Part shown: piece after piece, positions 43,379 through 52,290 of the stretch | Layout of the letters: each line of letters starts with the position of its first letter | Numbering within the stretch: position 1 is the stretch's first letter | Origin: Microbacterium soli | GTDB taxonomy: Bacteria > Actinomycetota > Actinomycetes > Actinomycetales > Microbacteriaceae | Direction: 5' to 3' | Assembly: GCF_039539005.1 (NCBI RefSeq) | Contig: NZ_BAABCP010000001.1 | Location: 1,984,001 to 2,048,000, forward strand | DNA: 64,000 bases | Notes under the pieces: generated by a model | What the model saw: only the letters and a program-made list of their open reading frames with translations | What the model was told of the DNA's origin: nothing | Database searches by the model: none | Made by a program: the position numbers and the translations under genes

Positions 43379-44346
43379 TGACCACCACCGAAGCCGTCGT
43401 GAGGGACACCCGCACCAAGCGCCAGGTCGCCCGCGACACCCGCCGCACAGAGGCCATCGCCCACAAGAAGCTCACCTCGAAGGGGGCGACGATCGCCGCG
43501 GTGATCATCGCGTTCTTCTGGACGATTCCCACCTTCGGCCTGTTCGTGACCTCGTTCCGTCCCGGGGCCGACACCCAGTCCACCGGGTGGTGGACCGTCT
43601 TCGTCGACCCGAAGTTCACCCTGGACAACTACTTCGAGGCGCTCACCGCCGGAGGCACATCCACGACGCTGTCCGTCGCGTTCGTGAACTCGCTGGCGAT
43701 CACCATCCCCGCGACGTTCCTCCCGATCGCGCTGGCCTCGCTCGCCGCGTACGCGTTCGCGTGGATCGACTTCAAAGGCCGGAACCTGCTGTTCGTGTTC
43801 GTGTTCGCCCTGCAGATCGTGCCGCTGCAGATGTCGCTCGTGCCGCTGCTGAGCCTGTTCTCCAACGGTCTGACGATCGGCGACGTGCCGGTGTTCCCCG
43901 GGTTCACGCTCGGCGACATGGAGTACAGCTTCGCCCGGGTGTGGATCGCGCACGCGATCTTCGCACTGCCGCTGGCGACGTTCATGCTGCACAACTTCAT
44001 CGCCGAGATCCCCGGCGACGTCATCGAGGCGGCACGCGTGGACGGCGCGGGCCACGGCCAGGTGTTCTTCCGCATCATCCTGCCGCTGGCGATGCCCGCC
44101 ATCGCCTCGTTCGGCATTTTCCAGTTCCTGTGGGTATGGAACGATCTGCTCGTCGCGACGATCTTCGCCTCGCCGGGCGCGCTGCCCATCACCCAGGCGC
44201 TGAACTCGCTGTCGGGCACATGGGGCAACCGCTGGTTCCTGCAGTCGGCGGGTACCTTCATCTCGATCATCGTCCCGCTCATCGTGTTCTTCGCCCTGCA
44301 GCGCTTCTTCGTGCGCGGTCTGCTGGCCGGCGCGACGAAGGGCTGA
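43378..44346 (+). CDS. Sugar ABC transporter permease (AglG/MalG-like)
   Basis: 322 aa. A cytoplasmic start is followed by six hydrophobic segments, FFWTIPTFGLFVTSFRPGADTQSTGWW and the EAA loop (GDVIEAARVDGAGHGQVFFRIILPLAMPA). It completes the importer; no ATPase gene follows, so a shared MsiK-type ATPase encoded elsewhere is needed, as in other actinobacteria. A strong terminator closes the operon. Confidence 0.92.
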   Translation: MTTTEAVVRDTRTKRQVARDTRRTEAIAHKKLTSKGATIAAVIIAFFWTIPTFGLFVTSFRPGADTQSTGWWTVFVDPKFTLDNYFEALTAGGTSTTLSVAFVNSLAITIPATFLPIALASLAAYAFAWIDFKGRNLLFVFVFALQIVPLQMSLVPLLSLFSNGLTIGDVPVFPGFTLGDMEYSFARVWIAHAIFALPLATFMLHNFIAEIPGDVIEAARVDGAGHGQVFFRIILPLAMPAIASFGIFQFLWVWNDLLVATIFASPGALPITQALNSLSGTWGNRWFLQSAGTFISIIVPLIVFFALQRFFVRGLLAGATKG

Positions 44347-44366
44347 TCCGCAGGACGGGTCCGCAC

Positions 44367-44407
44367 ACGACCGCCGCCCCGAATCCACGATTCGGGGCGG
44401 CGGTCGT
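44367..44407 (+). terminator. Terminator after the sugar importer operon
   Basis: An 18-bp stem (ACGACCGCCGCCCCGAAT, 44367-44384, with its complement at 44390-44407) and a 5-base loop, followed by TCC. Confidence 0.88.
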
Positions 44408-44457
44408 TCCTGTGCACGGGCCGGGGTAACACTCTCAGCGGTGGGCGGGCATCCGTC

Positions 44458-44463
44458 TAGCCT
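44458..44463 (+). promoter_or_regulatory. cbs -10 box, leaderless
   Basis: TAGCCT lies 7 bases before ATG 44471; no ribosome-binding site lies between. Confidence 0.5.
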
Positions 44464-44470
44464 GAAGACC

Positions 44471-45865
44471 ATGCGCTATGCCGAGAACATCGTCGACCTC
44501 GTCGGCGACACGCCCCTTGTCAGGCTCAACAGGGTCACTGACGGCATCGCGTGCACCGTGCTGGTCAAGCTCGAGTACCTGAACCCCGGCGGGTCGGCGA
44601 AGGACCGCATCGCGACGCGCATCATCGACGCGGCCGAGGCGGCAGGCGACCTGCGCCCCGGCGGGACGATCGTCGAGCCCACCAGCGGCAACACGGGCGT
44701 CGGACTGGCACTGGTCGCCCAGCAGCGCGGATACCGCTGCGTCTTCGTCGTGCCCGACAAGGTCGGCGAGGACAAGATCGACGTGCTGCGCGCCTACGGA
44801 GCGGAGGTGGTCGTCACCCCGACCTCGGTCCCCGCCGACAGCCCGGAGTCGTACTACAGCGTCAGCGACCGGCTCGCGCGGGAGATCCCCGGGGCCTTCA
44901 AGCCCAACCAGTACGAGAACCTCAACGGTCCGCGCAGCCACTACGAGACCACCGGTCCGGAGATCTGGCGTGACACCGACGGCGGTGTCACGCACTTCGT
45001 CGCCGGCGTCGGGACGGGTGGCACGATCACCGGCACGGGACGGTACCTGCGCGAGGTGTCCGAGGGACGGGTCCGCATCATCGGCGTCGACCCCGAGGGC
45101 AGCGTCTACAGCGGCGGCTCGGGTCGGCCCTACCTTGTGGAGGGCGTCGGCGAGGACATCTGGCCGGGAGCGTACGACCCGCAGGTGCCGCACGAGATCG
45201 TCGCCGTGACGGATGCTGAGGCCTTCGCGATGACGCGCAGGCTCGCCCGCGAGGAGGGGATCCTCGTCGGCGGCTCCAGCGGCATGGCGGTGGTGGGCGC
45301 CCTGCGCGTGGCGCGCGGGCTTCCCGCGGAGGCGGTCATGGTGGTGCTTCTCCCCGATGGCGGTCGCGGGTACCTCGGCAAGATCTTCAACGATTCCTGG
45401 ATGCGCTCCTACGGCTTCAGTGACGTGGAGGCGGAGGAGACCGTCGCCGATGTGCTGACGGCCCGCGACACCATCGTCCGGCAGAAGCAGGAGACCGGTC
45501 GCAGCATTCCGGCGCTCGTGCACACGCATCCGGATGAGACGGTGCTCGAGGCCATCGGCATCATGACGGAGTACGGGGTCTCGCAGCTGCCGGTGCTCAG
45601 CGCCGAGCCCCCCGTGATGATGGGGGAGGTGACGGGCGCCGTCGACGAGAAGGGGCTGCTGGACCTGCTGTTCCGCGGGGAGGCGAAGCCCGGCGACCGC
45701 GTGGGCGCGCACACCGGTGAACAGCTGCCGCTCATCGGCATCCACGACTCGGTTGCGCAGGCGCGCGCGGCCCTGGCGGGCGCCGACGCGCTGCTGGTCA
45801 CCGTGGACGGCCGGCCGCACACCGTGCTCACCCGGCAGGATCTGCTGGGGTACCTCGCGCGCTGA
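44471..45865 (+). CDS. cbs: Cystathionine beta-synthase
   Basis: PLP enzyme joining homocysteine and serine (or O-acetylserine) into cystathionine, first step of reverse transsulfuration. 464 aa: PLP fold with Schiff-base lysine in NPGGSAKDRIA (K44), SGNTG loop, GTGGTITGTG; then two C-terminal CBS domains (about 340-395 and 405-460), a regulatory module that in eukaryotes binds S-adenosylmethionine. It is followed by a gamma-type transsulfuration gene, so the pair can move sulfur between homocysteine and cysteine. Confidence 0.94.
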   Translation: MRYAENIVDLVGDTPLVRLNRVTDGIACTVLVKLEYLNPGGSAKDRIATRIIDAAEAAGDLRPGGTIVEPTSGNTGVGLALVAQQRGYRCVFVVPDKVGEDKIDVLRAYGAEVVVTPTSVPADSPESYYSVSDRLAREIPGAFKPNQYENLNGPRSHYETTGPEIWRDTDGGVTHFVAGVGTGGTITGTGRYLREVSEGRVRIIGVDPEGSVYSGGSGRPYLVEGVGEDIWPGAYDPQVPHEIVAVTDAEAFAMTRRLAREEGILVGGSSGMAVVGALRVARGLPAEAVMVVLLPDGGRGYLGKIFNDSWMRSYGFSDVEAEETVADVLTARDTIVRQKQETGRSIPALVHTHPDETVLEAIGIMTEYGVSQLPVLSAEPPVMMGEVTGAVDEKGLLDLLFRGEAKPGDRVGAHTGEQLPLIGIHDSVAQARAALAGADALLVTVDGRPHTVLTRQDLLGYLAR

Positions 45866-46016
45866 CACGGTGCGGCCGCGTCGCCGATGTGCGCGGATAT
45901 CCGGATGCCGGGACGCGGCCCGGCCCGACGTCCGGCGTAACAGGAGGCCCTCTCGTCGCCGCGCACGGCGTACCGTGTGATGACCCCCTGAACCGATCGA
46001 TCCTCTGAGGAGCGTC

Positions 46017-47174
46017 ATGACCGACCACGCCTTCGCCACCCGCGCCATCCATGCGGGTCAGGCACCCGACCCGCTCACCGGTGCGATCATCCCGCCCATC
46101 TACCAGGCGTCCACGCATGTGCAGGACGGCATCGGCGGCTTCCGGGAGGGATACGAGTACAACCGGGCGGGCAATCCGACCAGGTCTTCACTGGAGACCC
46201 AGCTGGCCGCGCTGGAGGGCGGCGCGGCGGCGCTGTCCTTCTCCTCCGGACTCGCCGCTGAGGACGCCCTGCTGCGCGGCATCCTGCGCCCCGGCGACCA
46301 CGTGCTGCTGGGCAACGACGTGTACGGCGGCACGTACCGTCTGCTGACGAGGGTCTTCGCGCCATGGGGGATCGAGACCACGACGGCCGACCTGCGGGAC
46401 GCCGACGCCGTCCGTGCCGCACTGCGCCCGCAGACCAGGGTGGTGTGGGTGGAGACGCCCAGCAACCCGCTGCTGAAGATCGTCGACATCACGGCGCTCG
46501 CCGAGATCGCCCACGCGGCCGAGGCCGTGCTGGTCGTCGACAACACGTTCGCCTCGCCCGCCCTCCAGCAGCCGCTGGCACGGGGCGCCGACGTGGTCGT
46601 GCACTCCACCACGAAGTATCTGGGCGGCCATTCCGACGTGCTCGGCGGCGCCGTGGTGCTGCGCGATGACCGCTTCACCGAGGCGGTGAGGTTCCAGCAG
46701 TTCGCCGTCGGCGCGGTCTCCGCGCCTCTGGACGCCTGGCTCACCACCCGCGGCATCAAGACGCTCCCGGTGCGCGTCCGCCAGCACTGCGCGAACGCGC
46801 AGGCCATCGCGGAATGGGCGTCGAGCCGTCCGGAGTTCTCCGAGGTCTACTACCCCGGACTGCCCTCGCACCCCGGGCACGACATCGCCGCGCACCAGAT
46901 GAGCGGCTTCGGCGGGATGCTGTCTCTGGGCCTGGCGGCAGGCCCTGCGGTCGCGCGCAGGTTGGCGGAGTCCACCTCGCTGTTCCAACTGGCGGAGTCG
47001 CTGGGCGGAGTGGAGTCGCTCATCGGGTACCCGCCGGACATGACTCACGCCTCCGTGCGCGGCACCGAGCTCGCCGTTCCGGAGAACCTCGTGCGCCTGT
47101 CCGTGGGCATCGAGGAGGTCGCCGATCTCATCGCCGACCTCGAGGAGGGCCTCGACCGCGCGGTCTCGGTCTGA
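46017..47174 (+). CDS. metB: Cystathionine gamma-synthase/gamma-lyase
   Basis: 385 aa Cys/Met-metabolism PLP enzyme. Schiff-base lysine in HSTTKYLGGHSD (about residue 199), YEYNRAGNPTRSSLETQLAALEGG (shortened here: RAGNPTRSSLE) near 45-60 and the SLGGVESLIGYP C-terminal signature. The family includes MetB (O-succinyl/acetylhomoserine + cysteine to cystathionine) and gamma-lyases; next to cbs a gamma-lyase role is equally likely. GAGGAG ribosome site 6 bases before the ATG; a TACCGT -10-like box lies at about 45970. Confidence 0.93.
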   Translation: MTDHAFATRAIHAGQAPDPLTGAIIPPIYQASTHVQDGIGGFREGYEYNRAGNPTRSSLETQLAALEGGAAALSFSSGLAAEDALLRGILRPGDHVLLGNDVYGGTYRLLTRVFAPWGIETTTADLRDADAVRAALRPQTRVVWVETPSNPLLKIVDITALAEIAHAAEAVLVVDNTFASPALQQPLARGADVVVHSTTKYLGGHSDVLGGAVVLRDDRFTEAVRFQQFAVGAVSAPLDAWLTTRGIKTLPVRVRQHCANAQAIAEWASSRPEFSEVYYPGLPSHPGHDIAAHQMSGFGGMLSLGLAAGPAVARRLAESTSLFQLAESLGGVESLIGYPPDMTHASVRGTELAVPENLVRLSVGIEEVADLIADLEEGLDRAVSV

Positions 47175-47225
47175 CCCGCGTGCGCAGCCGGCGCGCGTGC
47201 GTGTCCGACTGATCCGGCCGGCTGC

Positions 47226-47561
47226 TCAGCCCATCAGGGTGAGCAGCGCATGCGAGGGCTCCAGCGCCTCCAACTCATGCGGTTCGGAGGCCGTGACCTG
47301 GATGGCGCCTCCGGCGGTGAGGTCGTATTCGACGCCGGCGACGCGGAACAGGATGCGGCCGGAGACGACGTTGACGAGGATCGGCACCGGTGCACGGTGC
47401 TCGCGCAGCACGGCCCCGGAATCCATCACGAGCGTGCGGATCTTGAACCCGTCGCCGTCGAGGGTGCGGTGCGGGCGCACGCGCCCCGCTTCGACGGGGT
47501 GGGCGGCGACGACGTCGGCGGCGGAGGCGGCCAGCAGCTGGTGAGAGGTGACGAAGCTCAT
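47226..47561 (-). CDS. Small cupin-domain protein
   Basis: 111 aa single cupin barrel (VLREHRAPVPILVNVVSGRI, VEYDLTAGGAIQV, ASEPHELEALEPSHALLTLMG). Only part of the metal-binding histidine set is evident. Its function is unknown; similar proteins sense or isomerise small molecules. It diverges from the PAP2-GNAT gene; a TACGCT -10 box 6 bases before ATG 47561 suggests leaderless translation. Confidence 0.8.
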   Translation of the reverse strand: MSFVTSHQLLAASAADVVAAHPVEAGRVRPHRTLDGDGFKIRTLVMDSGAVLREHRAPVPILVNVVSGRILFRVAGVEYDLTAGGAIQVTASEPHELEALEPSHALLTLMG

Positions 47562-47567
47562 GATCCG

Positions 47568-47573
47568 AGCGTA
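47568..47573 (-). promoter_or_regulatory. -10 box of the cupin gene, leaderless
   Basis: TACGCT on the minus strand ends 6 bases before ATG 47561. Confidence 0.4.
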
Positions 47574-47620
47574 GCCCCGTCCGCGGACCTCCGGCTGCGG
47601 CGGCCACCCGGGCCTGCGGG

Positions 47621-47626
47621 CAGAAT
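47621..47626 (+). promoter_or_regulatory. -10 box of the PAP2-GNAT gene, leaderless
   Basis: CAGAAT ends 6 bases before ATG 47633; the match to TANNNT is partial. Confidence 0.4.
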
Positions 47627-47632
47627 GAGACG

Positions 47633-48886
47633 ATGACCCGATCTCGGATGCTGACCGCCGGAGGCGCGCTGCTGGCAGCGGGCCTCGTGCTGGCCGTGGC
47701 GGTGATGGCCGTCCCCGATGGGGCGCCCGGTGCCGTGGATGCGGACTGGAACCGTCTGATGGTCCGCGTCCGGCAGCCGTGGATGGTGGATGCCGCCCGC
47801 GTGCTGGACGTCATCGGCGGTGGTTGGGCGGCCGCGCTCCTCGGGCCGGTGCTCATCATCGGCGTGCTGCTGATGCGGCGTCGGGCCCGGTCCGCGGTGT
47901 ATGCGGCCGCGGCTCTGGCGATCAGCGCGGGGCTCGTGCAGTCGATCAAGGGGATCCTGGGGCGGGCACGGCCGGAGGACCTCCTGGTGTCCTCGGACTT
48001 CGGCTCCTTCCCGTCCGGGCACACTGCCAATGCGGCGACGGTGGCAGTGGTGCTGGCGCTGCTGTTCCCCCGGCGCTGGGTCGTGGCGGTGGGGGTCTGC
48101 GGGACGGCGATGATGGCGCTGTCGCGCACGATTCTCAGTGTCCACTGGCTGACCGACACCATCGGCGGGATGCTGCTGGGGGCGGCGGCGGCGCTGCTCG
48201 TTGCGGCGGCTGTCGGCGGATGGGCGTCGATAGGGTGGACGCGTGGCCCCGCATCCGAGCAGGCGGAGGCCGGGGAGGGCCCTGTGCCGAGCATCCGTCC
48301 GTACCGTCCGTCGGATCTGGAGGCCGTGTACGACGTGTGCGTGCGCACGGCGGACGGCGGGGCCGATGCGCGGGGGATCCTCGCCGACGACAGGCTGTGG
48401 GGCGACGTCTTCGCTGTGCCGTACGTGCAGCGGCATCCGGATCTGGCCTGGGTCGTCGAGTCCGGAGACGGACGCGCTGTCGGCTATCTCGTGGCGACGG
48501 ACGACACCGAGGCCTTCGAGACCTGGTTCCGTGACGAGTGGTGGCCCGGCGTCGCAGCCCGGTACCCGACGTCGGGGTCGACCCGGCCGACCAGGCAGGA
48601 CGAGCTGATCGGCTATGCGGGCAGGCGCGGCCCCGGGCGCGAACCGCACGCCGCACGGTACCCCGCGCACCTGCACATCGACCTGCTTCCGGAGACTCAG
48701 GGACAGGGCCTCGGGCGCGAGCTGATGCAGACGCTGCTGACCGAGCTGCGCCGCCGCGGCGTCGCCGGTGTGCACCTGGGCATGAACCCCGACAACACCG
48801 GTGCGGGCGCCTTCTACGAGAGACTCGGGATGAGCAGACTGGAATCCGGCCCCGACAGCACGATGTACGGGCTGCGGCTGGATTGA
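47633..48886 (+). CDS. PAP2-type phosphatase fused to a GNAT acetyltransferase
   Basis: 417 aa. Residues 1-205 are a membrane-bound PAP2 lipid phosphatase with the three active-site motifs KGILGRARP, PSGHTAN and SRTILSVHWLTD. A linker leads to a GNAT domain (about 215-417) with the acetyl-CoA loop QGQGLGRELMQTLL and NPDNTGAGAFYERLGM. GNAT alone would have a normal length and could be an independent gene in many genomes; here one continuous frame joins them without a stop. Substrates unknown. It may dephosphorylate an isoprenoid or lipid phosphate and acetylate an amine or sugar nearby. Confidence 0.85.
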   Translation: MTRSRMLTAGGALLAAGLVLAVAVMAVPDGAPGAVDADWNRLMVRVRQPWMVDAARVLDVIGGGWAAALLGPVLIIGVLLMRRRARSAVYAAAALAISAGLVQSIKGILGRARPEDLLVSSDFGSFPSGHTANAATVAVVLALLFPRRWVVAVGVCGTAMMALSRTILSVHWLTDTIGGMLLGAAAALLVAAAVGGWASIGWTRGPASEQAEAGEGPVPSIRPYRPSDLEAVYDVCVRTADGGADARGILADDRLWGDVFAVPYVQRHPDLAWVVESGDGRAVGYLVATDDTEAFETWFRDEWWPGVAARYPTSGSTRPTRQDELIGYAGRRGPGREPHAARYPAHLHIDLLPETQGQGLGRELMQTLLTELRRRGVAGVHLGMNPDNTGAGAFYERLGMSRLESGPDSTMYGLRLD

Positions 48887-48958
48887 GGCTCACCGACACC
48901 TCGGATCGAGGTGGGGACCGCCAGTGCCTCTGAGCGGGGCTTCACGACTGCGGACAGA

Positions 48959-49046
48959 TGGCGGTGATGGAGGGATTCGAACCCTCGGTTGCTTGCACAA
49001 CACACGCTTTCCAAGCGTGCTCCTTCGGCCGCTCGGACACATCACC
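48959..49046 (-). tRNA. serT: tRNA-Ser (GGA anticodon)
   Basis: 88 nt including an encoded 3' CCA, with the long variable arm of class II tRNAs. Acceptor GGTGATG pairs with CATCACC; the anticodon loop reads CTTGGAAAGC; T loop GGTTCGAATCC. It decodes UCC/UCU. Confidence 0.96.
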
Positions 49047-49153
49047 AAGGAACAACTTGTCCATCCTAACCGATCCTCGGAGCGCTTCACGCCGTGCGCG
49101 CGATGCTCCTGACGCGGGTTCCGGCGTGCGGCCGGAGCGAGACGCGGCGCGCC

Positions 49154-49159
49154 TAGAAT
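49154..49159 (+). promoter_or_regulatory. trhO -10 box, leaderless
   Basis: TAGAAT is followed 6 bases later by GTG 49166; the start codon of the mRNA would be its first codon. Confidence 0.55.
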
Positions 49160-49165
49160 CGCAGG

Positions 49166-50065
49166 GTGCCCACCCCGAAGATCGTGCTGTTCTACGCGTT
49201 CGCCCCACTGGCGGATCCGGAGGCGATCCGGCTGTGGCAGCGCGACCTCTGCGAGGGGCTGAGGCTGCGCGGACGCATCCTCATCTCGAAGGACGGCATC
49301 AACGGCACCCTGGGCGGTGACCTCCCGGCGGTGAAGACCTGGCTGCGGAGCTTCCGCGAGTATCCGGCCTTCAAGAATGCCGACGTGAAGTGGAGTGAGG
49401 GCACGGGGGTGGACGCCCACGGGCGCAGCCTGGACTTCCCCCGGCTGAGCGTCAAGGTGCGGGAGGAGATCGTCTCCTTCGGTGCGCCGGACGAGCTGAG
49501 GGTCGATGAGCGCGGCGTCGTCGGCGGGGGAGAGCGACTGACTCCCGAGCAGCTGCACGAGCTCATGGCCGAGCGCGGTGACGAGGTGGTCCTCTTCGAC
49601 GGGCGCAACGCGCTGGAGGCGGAGATCGGGCGCTTCCGAAACGCGATCGTGCCGGACGCGGAGACCACCCGGGACTTCGTACGGCTGCTGGATTCGGGTC
49701 GCTACGACGATCTGAAGGACAGGCCCGTCGTCACCTATTGCACGGGTGGCATCCGCTGCGAGGTGCTCTCCAGCCTCATGGTCTCGCGCGGTTTCGGCGA
49801 GGTCTACCAGCTCGACGGCGGCATCGTGCGCTACGGCGAGACCTACGGCGACGACGGGCTGTGGGAGGGGTCGCTGTACGTGTTCGACGGACGGGGATCG
49901 GTCGACTTCTCCGATCACGCGGCCGTGATCGGCCAGTGCGCCGGGTGCGGCGCGGCGACCAGCCGGACCGCGAACTGCCCGGACGCCTCCTGCCGCCGGC
50001 AGTTCGTCGTGTGCGCCGACTGCGGTGCGGTGCCCTGCGACCAGCACGCCCCCGCCGGAGGCTGA
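49166..50065 (+). CDS. trhO: tRNA uridine-34 hydroxylase TrhO (rhodanese-like)
   Basis: 299 aa. UPF0176/YceA family: N-terminal ferredoxin-like region with [14 protein letters not shown] (about 38-51) then the rhodanese domain with catalytic cysteine in [10 protein letters not shown]. The C-terminal part has [30 protein letters not shown] cysteines, a zinc-ribbon-like tail (shortened). TrhO makes 5-hydroxyuridine at the wobble position of tRNA using molecular oxygen. The GTG start fits the TAGAAT box 6 bases upstream. Confidence 0.9.
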   Translation: MPTPKIVLFYAFAPLADPEAIRLWQRDLCEGLRLRGRILISKDGINGTLGGDLPAVKTWLRSFREYPAFKNADVKWSEGTGVDAHGRSLDFPRLSVKVREEIVSFGAPDELRVDERGVVGGGERLTPEQLHELMAERGDEVVLFDGRNALEAEIGRFRNAIVPDAETTRDFVRLLDSGRYDDLKDRPVVTYCTGGIRCEVLSSLMVSRGFGEVYQLDGGIVRYGETYGDDGLWEGSLYVFDGRGSVDFSDHAAVIGQCAGCGAATSRTANCPDASCRRQFVVCADCGAVPCDQHAPAGG

Positions 50066-50097
50066 CGGAGCGGACGGTCCGCAGCAGGGGGCGTCCG

Positions 50098-52290
50098 TCA
50101 GCGACGGCGGTTGAACAGGGACGCCGGGAGGAGCCGCGCCCGCAGGCGCTGACGTGCATCGACGCTCGCGCCGAGCTGCGCGATCACGATCTGCAACGGG
50201 GCGGAGAGGTCGCCGGCATCGGGAGCGGTGCGCGCGTAGCTGCGGTGCTCCACGGCCCGCACCAGACGCTCGAGCGCGGCGGTATCCACACCGCGGGACG
50301 TCGCCAGGACATCGGCCCGCACACGCGCGGTCTGCGCCTCGGGCACGGCCAGCCCCAGATCGACCAGGGTGTCCGTCAGCTCCCGCCAGGCGGCCATCGC
50401 ATCGCCGGAGTGCGCCCGGCCCCGTCGCACCGCCCGGCGCAGCTCGCGCACCAGGGCGGGCAGCGCCAGCACGAGGAGGACACCCAGCGCGGTCAGCATC
50501 ACCGGTGTCGGGTCCAGCCGCTGGAGCGGGGTGCTCTCGCCGGCGCTCGGCTCTTCCTCGAGCCCGTCCGACCGTGTGGGCGCAGTGGAGGGGCCGGTGG
50601 AGGGGTCCGCACTCGCCTCCGGTGCGTCCCCGCCGCCTCCGTCGGCGTCCGCGGAGGCGGCGGCGAACGCGGTGGGAACGCCGAGGGTGGCCGTCGGCTC
50701 GAACGGCACCCAGCCGATGCCGGCGAAGTGCACCTCGGGCCAGGAGTGCAGCTGGTCGCTGGAGACCGAGTACACCCTGCCGTCGTCGCGCAGTTGATCG
50801 GTCGGAGTGCCGGGCAGGTAGCCGACGACGATCCGCACCGGCATGTCCAGCGTCGAGGCCATCAGTGCGAACGCCCCGGCGAAGTGGATGCAGTAGCCGG
50901 TGCGCGCCTGGAGGAACGTCGCCACCGCATCTGCGCCGGTGCCGTCGAACCCTTCCTCCACCGGAGCATCCAGCGAGTAATCGAATTCGGTGCGGAACCA
51001 GTCCTGCAGTGCGACGAGCCGGTCGTAGTCGGTATCCGCGTCCGCCGTCACCTCCGTCGCGAGCTCGCCGATGATCGGGGACAGCCCCTCCGGAAGATCC
51101 GGGACCCGGACACCCGAGGCCGATGATGCGCGGATCTGCTCGAGGGTGGGCTTCGCGGTGGCCGCTTCGACCGTGTAGTCGGCTCCGGCGGCATCCGCGG
51201 TGAGGCTGGTCGCCGTCCGGTTCGCCGGCATCGCCGACCAGCCGGGGTCGGCGTCGATCACCCTCTCGGGCGCATAGGGAAGCGGGAGGCGGTCGCTGGA
51301 GACGCCGGTGACGCGGATCGACACCTCGGTCTCGACGGTCGTGATCTCCTCGGACCAGTCCCGCTCGCCGAATCCCTCACTCAGCGGCACGCGATCGGCA
51401 CGGTCGGGCCGCCACACCTCGCCGTCGAAGCTCGACAGCGTCGCCATCCGCAGGTAGGGCGCGGAGGAGGCCGAGGTCACCAGCGTCAGTGCTTCGATGC
51501 CCTCCGGGCGGCGCAGGTCATCGCCCAGGCGCAGGTCGGCGCTGACGGTGAGCATCGGTCCCGTGCCGCTCAGAGCGGATGCCAGCGGCGCGGCGGGCGC
51601 GACCATGAGCGCCGTGACGACAGCGAGAGCGCCGACGAGGATCGCGCTCGGGAAGGAGGCGCTCCGCGGTGCCCGCGGATCGTGCCGGGCACCGAACCGC
51701 AGCAGCAGGAGGATCGTCACCGACTGCAGGAGGAACCAGGCGATGTCGACGGCGCCGAACGAGACGAGCATGGGCATCGCGCCCAGGAGCGACGTCAGCA
51801 GCACGGCGAGGATCACCAGCCGGTGCACGATCAGCTGGTCGATGAGGATGGTGGCGGCGGCGAAGACCAGCCCCAGCAGCGCGGCCATCGCGAGAGTCGC
51901 GGCGACGGGCGCGACGCCGGTCAGGATCTCGTCGACGCTCTGCACCAGCAGCAGCCCCATCAACCGCAGGGAGGCGCCGGTGGGCACCATGCCGAACCGT
52001 GCGGTGTCGCCCACGAGCACGGCCGTGCAGACGAGGACGGCCGCCGTCGCCTGCACGAGCAGCACCAGCGGATGCCGGATGCCGGAGCGCACGCTCGCGA
52101 GCGCCGCGCGTGCGAGCATCCCCGCGACCACGACGACGATGATGATCGCGCTGCAGCTGAACGTCCACGGACCCGGCAGCACGACACCGGTGTACGGCCA
52201 GAGCGCGACGAAGGCCGCGAAGGCCGTGAGCAGGCCGGGGCCGACCGCGCCGATCCTGACGCGGTCGGGGGACGGGGACGGCTCAGCCAT
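50098..52290 (-). CDS. Transglutaminase-like membrane protein (TgpA family)
   Basis: 730 aa. An N-terminal block of about seven hydrophobic helices, an extracellular transglutaminase core with catalytic Cys in TGYCIHFAGAFALMAS (near 450) and His in HSWPEVHFAGIGWVPFEPT (near 520), then a proline/serine-rich segment, another membrane helix and a cytoplasmic tail. Such proteins accompany MoxR-DUF58 pairs and are thought to act in cell-envelope or peptide processing. The start overlaps the DUF58 stop by 8 bases. Confidence 0.9.
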   Translation of the reverse strand: MAEPSPSPDRVRIGAVGPGLLTAFAAFVALWPYTGVVLPGPWTFSCSAIIIVVVVAGMLARAALASVRSGIRHPLVLLVQATAAVLVCTAVLVGDTARFGMVPTGASLRLMGLLLVQSVDEILTGVAPVAATLAMAALLGLVFAAATILIDQLIVHRLVILAVLLTSLLGAMPMLVSFGAVDIAWFLLQSVTILLLLRFGARHDPRAPRSASFPSAILVGALAVVTALMVAPAAPLASALSGTGPMLTVSADLRLGDDLRRPEGIEALTLVTSASSAPYLRMATLSSFDGEVWRPDRADRVPLSEGFGERDWSEEITTVETEVSIRVTGVSSDRLPLPYAPERVIDADPGWSAMPANRTATSLTADAAGADYTVEAATAKPTLEQIRASSASGVRVPDLPEGLSPIIGELATEVTADADTDYDRLVALQDWFRTEFDYSLDAPVEEGFDGTGADAVATFLQARTGYCIHFAGAFALMASTLDMPVRIVVGYLPGTPTDQLRDDGRVYSVSSDQLHSWPEVHFAGIGWVPFEPTATLGVPTAFAAASADADGGGGDAPEASADPSTGPSTAPTRSDGLEEEPSAGESTPLQRLDPTPVMLTALGVLLVLALPALVRELRRAVRRGRAHSGDAMAAWRELTDTLVDLGLAVPEAQTARVRADVLATSRGVDTAALERLVRAVEHRSYARTAPDAGDLSAPLQIVIAQLGASVDARQRLRARLLPASLFNRRR

